64,000 nt of DNA from Caryophanon latum (GTDB taxonomy: Bacteria > Bacillota > Bacilli > Bacillales_A > Planococcaceae), in assembly GCF_001700325.1 (NCBI RefSeq), contig NZ_MATO01000038.1, positions 1-64,000 on the forward strand. The letters are read 5' to 3'. The translations under genes were made by a program, and so were the position numbers. The notes under the pieces are model-generated. The model was given only the letters and a program-made list of their open reading frames with translations, was not told the DNA's origin and did not search any database. Positions 18,009 to 26,554 of the stretch are shown here, piece after piece (the first letter of the stretch is position 1; each line of letters starts with the position of its first letter).

Positions 18009-18834
18009 TTTCGCTGTTGTGTTTAGTGTAGAAAATGCTAATCCAAATGGTGATCCGCTAAATGGAAATCGTCCACGTCAAAACTTTGAAGGTTACGGAG
18101 AAGTATCAGACGTATGCATTAAGCGTAAAGTTCGTAATCGCTTGCAAGATGTAGGAGAAGCGATTTTTGTGCAATCAGACGAGCGTGCAACAGATGGTTT
18201 TAAAAGTTTAAAAGATCGTGCAGATGCAGTCGCCGATTTAGCTGCATTAAAGAAGTCGAAGAAAAATGCAGACCCAGTGCTTTACGCAGCTCGTGCGGCA
18301 CAAGAATGGTTGGACGTGCGTGCATTTGGACAAGTGTTCGCGTTTAGCGGAGATACATTATCAGTCGGCGTACGAGGTCCTGTGTCGCTTCACCCGGCGA
18401 TTAGCTTGCAACCTGTTAACATTACGAGTACACAAATTACGAAAAGCGTGAATTCAGTAACGAAGGACGGAAAAAGCTCAGACACTATGGGTATGAAACA
18501 TCGTGTTGACTTTGGCGTATACAAATTTGTTGGAAGCATTAACCCGCAGTTAGCGGAAAAAACAGGTTTTACATATGAGGACGCTCAAAAGATAAAAGAG
18601 GCACTTCGTACATTATTTGAAAACGATACATCATCTGCTCGTCCAGATGGCTCGATGGAAGTACTACATGTGTATTGGTGGGAGCACGATAGCAAAATGG
18701 GACAATATTCTTCTGCAAAAGTACATCGTAGCTTACGTGTTACAATGCCAGAGGACGCGAATTCAATTAACGAACTCAACATTGAACTAACAGAACTCGA
18801 GGGGTTAACGCCAATTGTTTACGACGGACAGTGA
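17983..18834 (+). CDS. cas7c: Cas7c Cascade backbone protein (Csd2)
   Basis: A 283-residue Cas7/Csd2 protein. The start shows the hallmark FSVENANPNGDPLNGNRPR, and RGPVSLHPAISL and KHRVDFGVYKF lie further on. Several copies polymerise along the crRNA spacer to form the Cascade backbone. GGAGGG precedes the ATG, and the gene overlaps cas8c (26 bases) and cas4 (20 bases), implying coupled translation. Confidence 0.97.
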   Translation: MTTLQQKIDFAVVFSVENANPNGDPLNGNRPRQNFEGYGEVSDVCIKRKVRNRLQDVGEAIFVQSDERATDGFKSLKDRADAVADLAALKKSKKNADPVLYAARAAQEWLDVRAFGQVFAFSGDTLSVGVRGPVSLHPAISLQPVNITSTQITKSVNSVTKDGKSSDTMGMKHRVDFGVYKFVGSINPQLAEKTGFTYEDAQKIKEALRTLFENDTSSARPDGSMEVLHVYWWEHDSKMGQYSSAKVHRSLRVTMPEDANSINELNIELTELEGLTPIVYDGQ

Positions 18835-19465
18835 TTACTTGTTATTGTCGGGCATTCAACATTTTCAATTTTGTCGTCGGCAATGGGCGCTCATTCATAT
18901 TGAACAGCAATGGCTTGAAAATGTAAAGACGGTGGAAGGGCAGGCGGTACATACAAAAGTAGATCAGCCTGCTATAAAAGAAAAGCGTGGCGACAAGATT
19001 GTCGTGCGCGCAATGCCTGTATTGTCACATGAGCTTCGTATTCAAGGCGTGTGTGACGTTGTGGAGTTTCATCGACATCGTGATGGCGTATATTTGCCGG
19101 CATATAATGATACGTATACCATTCATGTAGTCGAGTACAAACGTGGTAAGCCAAAGCGCGGCAAGGAGGATATTGTACAGCTTGTCGCGCAGGTGATGTG
19201 TTTAGAAGAAATGCTCGCCTGTACAATCGCAGAGGCATCACTGTATTATGATGAAATTCGCCGTCGCCAAACGATTGATATTACGGAGGACGACAAGCAG
19301 CACGTACGTAATATGGTGAAGGAGATGCAAAGCTATTATACGCGTCAGCACACGCCAAAAGTAAAAACGGGTAAGCATTGTTTAAGTTGTTCACTCGAAT
19401 CGATTTGCTTACCTGTATTAAATGAATCGAAAAGTGTTGCTGCATATATGAGGGGGTTTATGTAA
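18815..19465 (+). CDS. cas4: Cas4 adaptation exonuclease
   Basis: A 216-residue RecB-like Fe-S nuclease that trims prespacers and sets PAM-correct integration with Cas1-Cas2. Seen: YLLLSGIQHFQFCRRQW with the first cluster cysteine, VVEYKRGKPKRG (nuclease motif), QLVAQVMCLEEML, and the C-terminal trio HCLSCSLESIC. The start is a TTG at 18815 with GAGGGG about 10 bases before it, inside the end of cas7; no ATG or GTG gives the full N-terminus. It ends one base into cas1 (TAATG). Confidence 0.95.
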   Translation: MFTTDSDYLLLSGIQHFQFCRRQWALIHIEQQWLENVKTVEGQAVHTKVDQPAIKEKRGDKIVVRAMPVLSHELRIQGVCDVVEFHRHRDGVYLPAYNDTYTIHVVEYKRGKPKRGKEDIVQLVAQVMCLEEMLACTIAEASLYYDEIRRRQTIDITEDDKQHVRNMVKEMQSYYTRQHTPKVKTGKHCLSCSLESICLPVLNESKSVAAYMRGFM

Positions 19466-20496
19466 TGCGCAAGCTGTTAAATACGCTTTATATTACAACG
19501 CCGGATATTTATTTAACATTAAAAGGTGACACGATTATTGTTACGAAAGAGGAAGAGCAGCTTGCGCGCGTACCGCTGCTGAATCTAGAAGCAATTTGTA
19601 CGTTCGGCTATGCAGGAGCGAGTCCTGCGCTTATGCATGCGTGTGCATCTAAAAATATTGCTTTGACATTTTTAGATCGACGAGGTCGTTTTTTAGCGCG
19701 TGTCGTCGGCGAATCGTATGGCAATGTTGTGCTACGTAAAACGCAGTATCGTATTTCTGATAGCCAAACGGACCGACTGCATTACGCGAAACATTTTATT
19801 TTTGGCAAAATTGCGAATCAAAAGTGGATGCTTGAGCGGGCAACGCGTGAAAATCCGATGCGTATTGACGTGCCTGTTTTTAAAGAAACGTCTGCACGAT
19901 TAAGTAGCATGTTAAAAGATGTACTCGCCTGTACTGATGAAGAATCGCTACGAGGAATCGAAGGACAAGCAGCATTGCATTATTTTCAACTGTTCAATCA
20001 ACTTATTTTGCAACAAAAGGACGATTTCGTATATAAAACGAGAAGTCGCCGTCCACCGCTTGACCGTGTGAATGCGTTGCTGTCATTTACGTACACGCTG
20101 CTCATGAAAGATACGGCGGCCGCACTTGAGAATGTGGGGCTTGATTCGTACGTGGGCTTTTTGCATACAGATCGACCAGGTCGCCAATCGCTCGCGCTCG
20201 ATGTGATGGAAGAGCTACGTTCAGTCGTAGCGGATCGTTTTGTACTGAAGCTCATTAATAAAAAAATGGTCAGTGCGCAAGATTTTATTGAAAAGGAAAA
20301 CGGTGCAGTGTTACTTACTGATGATGCGCGCAAAAAGTTTTTAAAGTATTGGCAAGAACGAAAGCAAGAAACGTTAACTCATCCATTTTTAGGTGAAAAA
20401 ATTAATTGGGGGCTCGTTCCACATGCGCAGGCATTATTGCTTGCACGTACGATTCGTCAAGATGTGGAGCAATACCCACCATTTATTTGGAAGTGA
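19465..20496 (+). CDS. cas1: Cas1 integrase
   Basis: A 343-residue Cas1, the metal-dependent integrase that inserts new spacers next to the leader. The type I-C form starts KLLNTLYITTPDIYLTLKGD. Active-site segments are seen around RGIEGQAALHYF (Glu), YVGFLHTDRPGRQSLALD (His, Asp) and MEELRSVVADRF. It is intact and full length, so the locus should still acquire spacers, unless the adaptation genes are silent. Confidence 0.97.
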   Translation: MRKLLNTLYITTPDIYLTLKGDTIIVTKEEEQLARVPLLNLEAICTFGYAGASPALMHACASKNIALTFLDRRGRFLARVVGESYGNVVLRKTQYRISDSQTDRLHYAKHFIFGKIANQKWMLERATRENPMRIDVPVFKETSARLSSMLKDVLACTDEESLRGIEGQAALHYFQLFNQLILQQKDDFVYKTRSRRPPLDRVNALLSFTYTLLMKDTAAALENVGLDSYVGFLHTDRPGRQSLALDVMEELRSVVADRFVLKLINKKMVSAQDFIEKENGAVLLTDDARKKFLKYWQERKQETLTHPFLGEKINWGLVPHAQALLLARTIRQDVEQYPPFIWK

Positions 20497-20500
20497 TGCT

Positions 20501-20791
20501 ATGTTAATTTTAGTAACGTATGATGTCGCTGTAAGCAAGCCGCTTGGTCAGAAACGTTTGCGCCGTGTTGCGAAAGTATGTGAGGCATATGGTATACGTG
20601 TACAAAATTCAGTATTTGAATGTAAAGTCGATGCAACACAATATAAACAATTACAGCTTGCTTTGCTCGATATTATTAAGGAATCCGAAGATAGTTTACG
20701 TTTTTATGAACTTGGAAATAATTATAAAAACAAAGTTGTGCATTTCGGTGTGAAGGAAGCATTAAATGTCGAAGAGCCACTGATTTTGTGA
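20501..20791 (+). CDS. cas2: Cas2 adaptation protein
   Basis: A 96-residue Cas2 starting MLILVTYDVA, with the ferredoxin-like core and RVQNSVFECKVD segment. It forms the dimer that bridges two Cas1 dimers during spacer integration. The ATG at 20501 is 4 bases after the cas1 stop; the longer in-phase frame from 20393 lies inside cas1 and is not real. The last cas gene, it is followed by the leader and array. Confidence 0.97.
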   Translation: MLILVTYDVAVSKPLGQKRLRRVAKVCEAYGIRVQNSVFECKVDATQYKQLQLALLDIIKESEDSLRFYELGNNYKNKVVHFGVKEALNVEEPLIL

Positions 20792-20951
20792 TAGTGCGAA
20801 TGTGAAGTGAACATAAAATCTAACATCATCCGCACTTGAAAACTAGTGAGATGTGAGAGTGGAACGACATAGGTTAATTCTATATATATATCGTTGGTGA
20901 TAGAAATGTTGTTTTTATATTATTTATTATTTATTTTTGCTAGATTTGGCA
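20792..20951 (+). promoter_or_regulatory. CRISPR leader
   Basis: About 160 bases, increasingly AT-rich (run of TATATATATA near 20882), between cas2 and the first repeat. This is the expected place and composition of a type I-C leader carrying the array promoter. A weak TTGGTG (20894) and TATATT (20916) pair might be the promoter. Confidence 0.75.
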
Positions 20952-22138
20952 GTCTCTCTCTGTATAGGGAGAGTGGATTGAAATTGCAATTCATTCAAGC
21001 TTATAACACTCGCACAGCCGTCTCTCTCTGTATAGGGAGAGTGGATTGAAATTAAAGCTTATGTATCGAACTTTGTAAGCAACAAGGTCTCTCTCTGTAT
21101 AGGGAGAGTGGATTGAAATCAGACCAATGGCGCTGTACATCGGTAGACGCGATGTCTCTCTCTGTATAGGGAGAGTGGATTGAAATATTTGAAAACAATC
21201 GTCGCGTACAATGCGTGCGTCTCTCTCTGTATAGGGAGAGTGGATTGAAATGGATCTGCAAGATATGTTTGAATCGATTTTCGTGTCTCTCTCTGTATAG
21301 GGAGAGTGGATTGAAATCCGAAATTGCGTCGGCGTGCTGGGCCAAACCATGTCTCTCTCTGTATAGGGAGAGTGGATTGAAATCGTTGTATTGGGGCTTG
21401 TTTGTACCGGAAGACGCGTCTCTCTCTGTATAGGGAGAGTGGATTGAAATGCACGATACCCAGCGTTTTGTGCGCTGTACGAGTCTCTCTCTGTATAGGG
21501 AGAGTGGATTGAAATGACGGTCGGCGCTTTTTTAAGCTTTGGATAGCGTCTCTCTCTGTATAGGGAGAGTGGATTGAAATGAGTGCGAGGTTTTGTTTAT
21601 CCCCATCCAAAAAGGTCTCTCTCTGTATAGGGAGAGTGGATTGAAATGGCACAACCACTTTTGAGCGGCCTATCGTTTCTGAGTCTCTCTCTGTATAGGG
21701 AGAGTGGATTGAAATATTGGTTACAGGTGAAGATGCTTATGGTAATAGTCTCTCTCTGTATAGGGAGAGTGGATTGAAATCGTCAACATATAACCCCTCA
21801 TTTCTGCATAATAAAGTCTCTCTCTGTATAGGGAGAGTGGATTGAAATAAAAGAGCACTTATCAGCAGCAATGAAAAAAGCGGTCTCTCTCTGTATAGGG
21901 AGAGTGGATTGAAATTGTCTACTTAGAAGCAGTTAAAAAATATTGTGATGGTCTCTCTCTGTATAGGGAGAGTGGATTGAAATCGCATTAATCGTTTGTA
22001 CATACATCACACCTCAGTCTCTCTCTGTATAGGGAGAGTGGATTGAAATTACTTCGCGCGGTGGTTCGACAGGTGGTACATTTTCGGTGGATTGAAATAT
22101 GAACATGCAGATCGTTTAGAAGAAATAACAGTCTCTCT
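20952..22138 (+). CRISPR. Type I-C CRISPR array, 17 intact repeats
   Basis: Seventeen identical 33-nt repeats, each starting GTCTCTCTCTGTATAGGGAG and ending GTGGATTGAAAT, at 20952, 21020, 21087, 21154, 21219, 21285, 21351, 21418, 21483, 21548, 21615, 21683, 21748, 21816, 21883, 21951 and 22017. The sixteen spacers between them are all different and 32-35 nt long. The repeat has the short hairpin (CTCTCTC/GGGAGAG) and ATTGAAAT 3' end of type I-C. At the far end the eighteenth repeat keeps only its last 12-13 bases (22086-22098), one more 32-nt spacer follows (22099-22130), and the next repeat stops after 8 bases (22131-22138) where a family-1 element begins. Perfect repeats near the leader and decay at the distal end give the direction. 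Confidence 0.98.
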
Positions 22139-22327
22139 GGGGAAAAGCTCGTGACTCAAGACCCCGTAAGCCGCGACGGAGGAGCGGTGCGAAGGCTTGA
22201 GGAAGGCGGTGAACGCTACGTCCATGTAGCACCGCCTTCATGACCAACATCGTGTTCGCCTCCGAGCCCCAGGAAAGCGAGCCGCAATACGCGAAATGCC
22301 AGTTGAATGGCTAATCAACACGCTTGA
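22139..22327. repeat. Family-1 element, left-truncated copy E
   Basis: Carries the GC-rich core (GGGGAAAAGCTCGTGACTC, CAAGACCCCGTAAG, GAGCCCCAGGAAAGCGAGCC) and the right terminal repeat AATGGCTAATCAACACGCTT. The left end is missing and the sequence joins directly to the first 8 bases of a CRISPR repeat. Confidence 0.75.
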
Positions 22328-22387
22328 TATTTGAAAAAACATTTTCGCTACGATAAACTATGCGTAAACACGTATATATGTCAGTAT

Positions 22388-22420
22388 GTCTTTCTCGATT
22401 AGTGGGAGAGTGGATTGAGT
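22388..22420 (+). repeat. Relic CRISPR repeat beyond the array
   Basis: A 33-base stretch starting GTCTTTCTCG and ending GGGAGAGTGGATTGAGT, which matches the array repeat apart from a few changes in its middle and last bases. It is separated from the array by the family-1 element and about 60 bases, and lies just before the bmrR ribosome binding site. It probably marks the original distal end of the array. Confidence 0.7.
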
Positions 22421-22439
22421 GAGAAATGAGGGATTTAGC

Positions 22440-23279
22440 GTGGACGACGTAGGGAAAATGTATACGATTGGTGAAATCGCAAAGCTTACGAATTTGTCGA
22501 TTCAGACGCTACGTTATTATGACAAAATTGAGTTGTTAAAGCCTGCATTTGTCGATGAGACGACGAATTATCGCTATTATACAGAAGCACAAATATATTA
22601 CATCGATTTAATTAAGTCGCTGAAATATATCGGTACGTCGCTTGAGGATATTAAATATGCCCAATCGCTCACAACCGAGCAGCTCGTTGCGTTTTTAGCG
22701 CAGCAGGAAAAAATCGTCGAGCAAAAGCTGCGCAAAATGAAGGAAGTGCAGCACACATTATTGAAAACGAAAAAGCAGCTCGAAGATCAATTGAATATTC
22801 CGAGCTTTACGGAAGTATACGAGCGACAGGAGGAGGCAGAGCGCTTGCTTGTCGTTCGCGCAAAAGGTTTAACGCCCGCGTACATTCCAACATCGTACTT
22901 TTCGTCGATGCTTCAAACGGTCGAGCGAGAAGGCAGTGTCATGAATAGTCGGTACGGCGGGATTTTTGCGTTGCAGCGATATGATTCGCTTGAAGCGCTG
23001 CAGTATGACTATTTGTTTACGCCGCTGTTGACTGAGCGCTACATTGAAGAATTGAATCCAGGAATGGACGTTATGCGTATGAAGGATGGGCGTTACGTAT
23101 GCATCGCGTTTATTTTTAACGCACATACGTATTTGCAGGAGTATGAGCGCTTGTATAATTATATACAGCAGCATGCACTCGTGCCGCTATCGAACGTGTA
23201 TGAGTTTTACATGCCGATGAGCTACTCGCCACATGAGGATACGCAGTACATTGTGGAGCTTAAACTACGGGTAGAATAA
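22440..23279 (+). CDS. bmrR: MerR-family regulator BmrR-like
   Basis: A 279-residue MerR-type activator close to Bacillus subtilis BmrR. The N-terminal winged helix reads MYTIGEIAKLTNLSIQTLRYYDKIELLKP, followed by NYRYYTEAQ and DLIKSLKYIGTSLEDI. A coiled-coil dimer helix spans about residues 75-120, and the C-terminal half is a GyrI-like effector-binding domain for lipophilic cations. The GTG at 22440 has GAGGGA 6 bases upstream; the earlier GTG (22419) lies in the relic CRISPR repeat and an ATG at 22458 has its site too close. It lies upstream of bmr, the reverse of the B. subtilis order, and likely activates the promoter between the two genes. Confidence 0.9.
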   Translation: MDDVGKMYTIGEIAKLTNLSIQTLRYYDKIELLKPAFVDETTNYRYYTEAQIYYIDLIKSLKYIGTSLEDIKYAQSLTTEQLVAFLAQQEKIVEQKLRKMKEVQHTLLKTKKQLEDQLNIPSFTEVYERQEEAERLLVVRAKGLTPAYIPTSYFSSMLQTVEREGSVMNSRYGGIFALQRYDSLEALQYDYLFTPLLTERYIEELNPGMDVMRMKDGRYVCIAFIFNAHTYLQEYERLYNYIQQHALVPLSNVYEFYMPMSYSPHEDTQYIVELKLRVE

Positions 23280-23296
23280 AAAATAGAGCACATCGA

Positions 23297-23350
23297 TTGA
23301 CTGTATAGTTACTATAGGGTTTATGCTAGTACGTATAGTTTACTAGTATA
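23297..23350 (+). promoter_or_regulatory. MerR-type promoter and operator of bmr
   Basis: TTGACT (23297-23302) and TATGCT (23322-23327) are separated by 19 bases, the lengthened spacing typical of MerR-activated promoters. Inside the spacer is the perfect palindrome TATAGT-T-ACTATA (23304-23316), the expected BmrR operator. A second inverted pair, CTAGTA (23326-23331) and TACTAG (23341-23346), flanks the start region. Confidence 0.8.
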
Positions 23351-23361
23351 GGAGAATAACG

Positions 23362-24540
23362 ATGGAGAAAAAACAAAAATTAACATTGTCGATTTTGTTA
23401 ATGAACTTATTCATTGCGTTTTTAGGGATCGGGTTAGTCATTCCGGTATTGCCGACGTTAATGAACGAGCTAAATATTGATGGAAAAACGGTCGGCTATT
23501 TAACAGCGGCGTTTGCATTAACACAATTAATTGTGTCACCATTTGCCGGAAAAGCAGTCGATCGATTCGGACGAAAAATTATGATCGTCCTCGGTTTATT
23601 TGTATTTGGTTTCTCGGAATTTTTATTCGGTTTTGGGAAAACGATCGAAGTATTATTTGTATCGCGCATTTTAGGCGGTGTGAGTGCGGCGTTCATCATG
23701 CCAGCTGTTACTGCGTTTATTGCCGATATTACGACGATGGAAACGCGTCCGAAAGCGCTTGGCTACATGTCGGCGGCCATTAGTACAGGCTTCATTATCG
23801 GACCTGGGATTGGCGGTTTCCTCGCAGAAATTGGGACGCGTGTGCCGTTTTATTCAGCCGGCGTACTCGGTGTCGTGGCGGCAATTTTATCGCTCATCTT
23901 ACTGCGTGAGCCAGAGCGTCAACAAATGCCACTCGATGAATCGGCGGGAGCAGGAAAAAGCAGCTTACGTAAAATTATAATGCCGATTTTCCTCATTGCG
24001 TTTATCGTTATTTTCATTTCGTCATTCGGATTAGCAGCATTTGAATCGTTCTTTTCGTTATATGTCGATCACAAATTTGCATTCACACCGACCGACATTG
24101 CGATTGCCATTACAGGTGGTGCGATTTTAGGTGCGATTTGTCAAGTTGTGCTATTTGACCCGATGATGAGAAAAATGGGTGAAATTCAGTTAATTCGATG
24201 GATGCTGTTGTTGTCGGCATTTTTAGTGTTTGCGATGACGCTTGTCAATTCATATTGGATGGTTATGCTCGTAACGTTTACGGTATTTATCGGCTTTGAC
24301 TTAATTCGTCCAGCAGTGACAACGTATTTATCGCGCATTGCGGGGAACGATCAAGGCTTCGTTGGGGGGATGAACTCGTTTTTCACATCGCTTGCGAACG
24401 TATTTGGCCCAATTATCGGCGGGATTTTGTTTGATATTGATATTAATTATCCGTATTACTTTGCGACGGTGTTTATTATTGTCGGATTAGTCATTGCGAT
24501 TATGTGGAAAGATCCAGCAATGAAGAAAATTACATCATAA
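23362..24540 (+). CDS. bmr: Multidrug efflux transporter Bmr (MFS)
   Basis: A 392-residue twelve-helix major-facilitator drug/H+ antiporter. It is very close to Bacillus subtilis Bmr along its length: it begins MEKKQKLTLSILLMNLF, has LGIGLVIPVLPT in helix 1, the motif-A loop GKAVDRFGRK, and the antiporter motif C in SAAISTGFIIGPGIGG (helix 5). It exports cationic dyes and fluoroquinolone-like drugs across the membrane. Control by the upstream BmrR through the 19-bp-spacer promoter is strongly suggested. A terminator follows. Confidence 0.93.
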   Translation: MEKKQKLTLSILLMNLFIAFLGIGLVIPVLPTLMNELNIDGKTVGYLTAAFALTQLIVSPFAGKAVDRFGRKIMIVLGLFVFGFSEFLFGFGKTIEVLFVSRILGGVSAAFIMPAVTAFIADITTMETRPKALGYMSAAISTGFIIGPGIGGFLAEIGTRVPFYSAGVLGVVAAILSLILLREPERQQMPLDESAGAGKSSLRKIIMPIFLIAFIVIFISSFGLAAFESFFSLYVDHKFAFTPTDIAIAITGGAILGAICQVVLFDPMMRKMGEIQLIRWMLLLSAFLVFAMTLVNSYWMVMLVTFTVFIGFDLIRPAVTTYLSRIAGNDQGFVGGMNSFFTSLANVFGPIIGGILFDIDINYPYYFATVFIIVGLVIAIMWKDPAMKKITS

Positions 24541-24548
24541 TTGCTAGA

Positions 24549-24584
24549 AAAGTAGTATGCCGCTGTGCGTACTGCTTTTTTTGT
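24549..24584 (+). terminator. Terminator after bmr
   Basis: AGTAGTATGC pairs, with two wobble pairs, with GCGTACTGCT and runs into seven Ts. Confidence 0.8.
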
Positions 24585-24668
24585 AAGCAAAAAAGCATGT
24601 CGTACGTATTTTCTAAAGGAACATGTTACGATATTGACACAAGCATTTACAGATTGGAGAGGTCACTA

Positions 24669-25277
24669 TTGCGAGATAAAATTATTGCGAATTTACAAAA
24701 AGCACAGCCGTTATTTATCGGTGAAGAGGATGCTTTTCGCTCCGCCGTTATGATTCCACTTGTCGAAAAAGATGGCGAGCTACACGTACTATTTCAAGTG
24801 CGCTCGTACACGATGCGAAAACAGCCAGGAGACATTAGCTTTCCAGGCGGTAAAATTGATGCGACGGACGATTCGCCACTTGCGGCTGCTATTCGTGAAA
24901 CGCATGAGGAGCTCGGCATCGCCCATAGCGACATTCACGTTATTGCAGAGCTTAGCCCGTATATCGCATCCCCATCATTTATCGTTTATCCATTTGTCGG
25001 CATTTTGTCAGTCGATGATTTTCATATTAACGAAGCGGAAGTAGCCGAGCTGTTTTTCGTGCCGCTGCGCTATTTACTGAGCTATGAGCCGTACGTGCAT
25101 TTAGTCGACGTCGCGCCGCAGCCTGGGGAAGATTTCCCGTTTGAAAAAATTATGAACGGTGCGCAATATCAGTGGCGCTCACGCAAAATGGAAGAGTGGT
25201 TTTACGATTACGATCGCTATACGATTTGGGGCTTAACGGCACGCATTTTAAAATATTTTTTACAGCTCGTTCGATAA
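24669..25277 (+). CDS. NUDIX hydrolase, CoA pyrophosphatase-like
   Basis: A 202-residue NUDIX enzyme. The NUDIX box begins at GGKIDATDDSPL and continues AAAIRETHEELGI, with REXXEEXG intact; the PGDISFPGGK lead-in is typical of the CoA/acyl-CoA pyrophosphatase branch. It would hydrolyse CoA or related nucleotide diphosphates in the cytoplasm. The start is a TTG at 24669 with GGAGAGG directly upstream; the upstream in-frame ATG near 24504 lies within bmr and the terminator. A strong hairpin terminates it. Confidence 0.87.
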   Translation: MRDKIIANLQKAQPLFIGEEDAFRSAVMIPLVEKDGELHVLFQVRSYTMRKQPGDISFPGGKIDATDDSPLAAAIRETHEELGIAHSDIHVIAELSPYIASPSFIVYPFVGILSVDDFHINEAEVAELFFVPLRYLLSYEPYVHLVDVAPQPGEDFPFEKIMNGAQYQWRSRKMEEWFYDYDRYTIWGLTARILKYFLQLVR

Positions 25278-25295
25278 AAAAGTTGAAACTTTCTG

Positions 25296-25333
25296 AAAAC
25301 ACTTTCGTATAGTATAGTACGGAAGTGTTTTTT
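25296..25333 (+). terminator. Terminator after NUDIX gene
   Basis: AACACTTTCGTA and TACGGAAGTGTT form a long stem, followed by TTTT. Confidence 0.85.
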
Positions 25334-25347
25334 GAAGGTGGTGTTAT

Positions 25348-25848
25348 ATGGATCATATTGCAAGGCGATTTCGCTATTTATATACTGGCGAAGCGACGGC
25401 AGCTATACTGTTTATCGGGTTAAGCGCGCTCGTCGACTATACATACGAAAGCTTGACGTTATATACATCGTCGGCGTTTTGGAGTGCGTTTTTATTGCTG
25501 GAGCTGTTGCTTGCACAAGGTACGTATTATTGGTATGTCAAATATAACAGCTACATCGCACGCAAACGAATTTCGCTTTCACGCATACGAACGTTTAAGC
25601 GTTGGCAACGAATAAACGGTGTGCTATTCGTAGTTGTTGGCATTATATGTATGATTGAGCTGTGGCACGTATCAACGGCGACGTTACTCGTCATTGTTGG
25701 TATATACGTATTTGCGCTCCTTGAGTACATCAACTACTTTTACGTGCAATTATCGTACGACAACGCGGCCGATTTACGTTATTTATGGCAGCATAAAAAA
25801 TTAAAAGTTGCGAGCTTGCAGCGAGATTTTCAACGACTGAAAGGATGA
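25348..25848 (+). CDS. Hypothetical four-helix membrane protein
   Basis: A 166-residue integral membrane protein with four predicted helices (about residues 17-35, 45-67, 90-108, 112-135) and a charged cytoplasmic C-terminal tail (YLWQHKKLK). A basic loop (KRISLSRIRTFKRWQR) separates helices 2 and 3. No family recognised. GAAGGTGG precedes the ATG. It sits 4 bases before the AIM24-family gene and 700 bases before another small membrane protein, suggesting a three-gene operon. Confidence 0.75.
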   Translation: MDHIARRFRYLYTGEATAAILFIGLSALVDYTYESLTLYTSSAFWSAFLLLELLLAQGTYYWYVKYNSYIARKRISLSRIRTFKRWQRINGVLFVVVGIICMIELWHVSTATLLVIVGIYVFALLEYINYFYVQLSYDNAADLRYLWQHKKLKVASLQRDFQRLKG

Positions 25849-25852
25849 GACG

Positions 25853-26545
25853 ATGCGTTATACATTAGATGAGTTAGTAAGTGAAACGAAGGAAATAGAG
25901 CGCAATGAAGGGATATTTGAGCTTGAAACACCACGTACGCTTGAAGTGAATTTAAACGGGGATATTTGGGCAAAGGCAGGCTCAATGGTTGCATATACAG
26001 GCGATATTAAATTTGAGCGTGAACGTCTTCGAGAGCAAGGGTTAGGTACGATGTTTAAAAAGGCGTTCACAGGTGAAGGTGCTTCATTAATGCGAGCATC
26101 AGGTGAAGGGAAGCTATATTTAGCAGATAGCGGTAAGCGCATTATCATTTTAGAGTTGCAAAATGATGCGATCGTTGTAAACGGCAACGATTTACTAGCG
26201 TTTGAGCCGAGTATTCAGCACGACATTAAAATGATGAAAAAAGTAGCGGGTATGCTTGCAGGTGGACTGTTTAACGTGCGCTGTGAAGGAACTGGACTTG
26301 TGGCCATTACCGCACACTATGAGCCGCTAACGTTAGCAGTGCGCCCAGGCAAGCCAATTATTACAGACCCGAACGCGACTGTTGCGTGGAGTGGAAATTT
26401 AGAGCCGGTCATTCAAACTGACGTGACGTTACGTACGTTCATTGGGCGAGGCAGTGGTGATTCGATTCAAATGCGCTTTGAAGGAACAGGCTTTGTTATT
26501 GTGCAGCCGTATGAGGAAGTATATATGCAAATGTCACAAGGATAG
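25853..26545 (+). CDS. AIM24-family protein
   Basis: A 230-residue AIM24-like protein with the family's beta-prism pattern: GDIWAKAGSMVAYTG near residue 35, a TGEGASLMRASGEGKLYLAD segment, and AVRPGKPIITDPNATVAWSGN near residue 160. AIM24 homologues are widespread in bacteria and one mitochondrial member aids cristae assembly; the bacterial role is unclear. No signal or membrane helix. It lies between two membrane-protein genes in a compact operon. Confidence 0.88.
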   Translation: MRYTLDELVSETKEIERNEGIFELETPRTLEVNLNGDIWAKAGSMVAYTGDIKFERERLREQGLGTMFKKAFTGEGASLMRASGEGKLYLADSGKRIIILELQNDAIVVNGNDLLAFEPSIQHDIKMMKKVAGMLAGGLFNVRCEGTGLVAITAHYEPLTLAVRPGKPIITDPNATVAWSGNLEPVIQTDVTLRTFIGRGSGDSIQMRFEGTGFVIVQPYEEVYMQMSQG

Positions 26546-26554
26546 GTGAGCGGT

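Noticed and set aside
20991-21658. Long minus-strand frames with repeated STLPIQRET or NPLSLYRER units
   Set aside because: They are translations of the CRISPR repeats and spacers, not proteins; the 33-nt repeat keeps frames open by chance.
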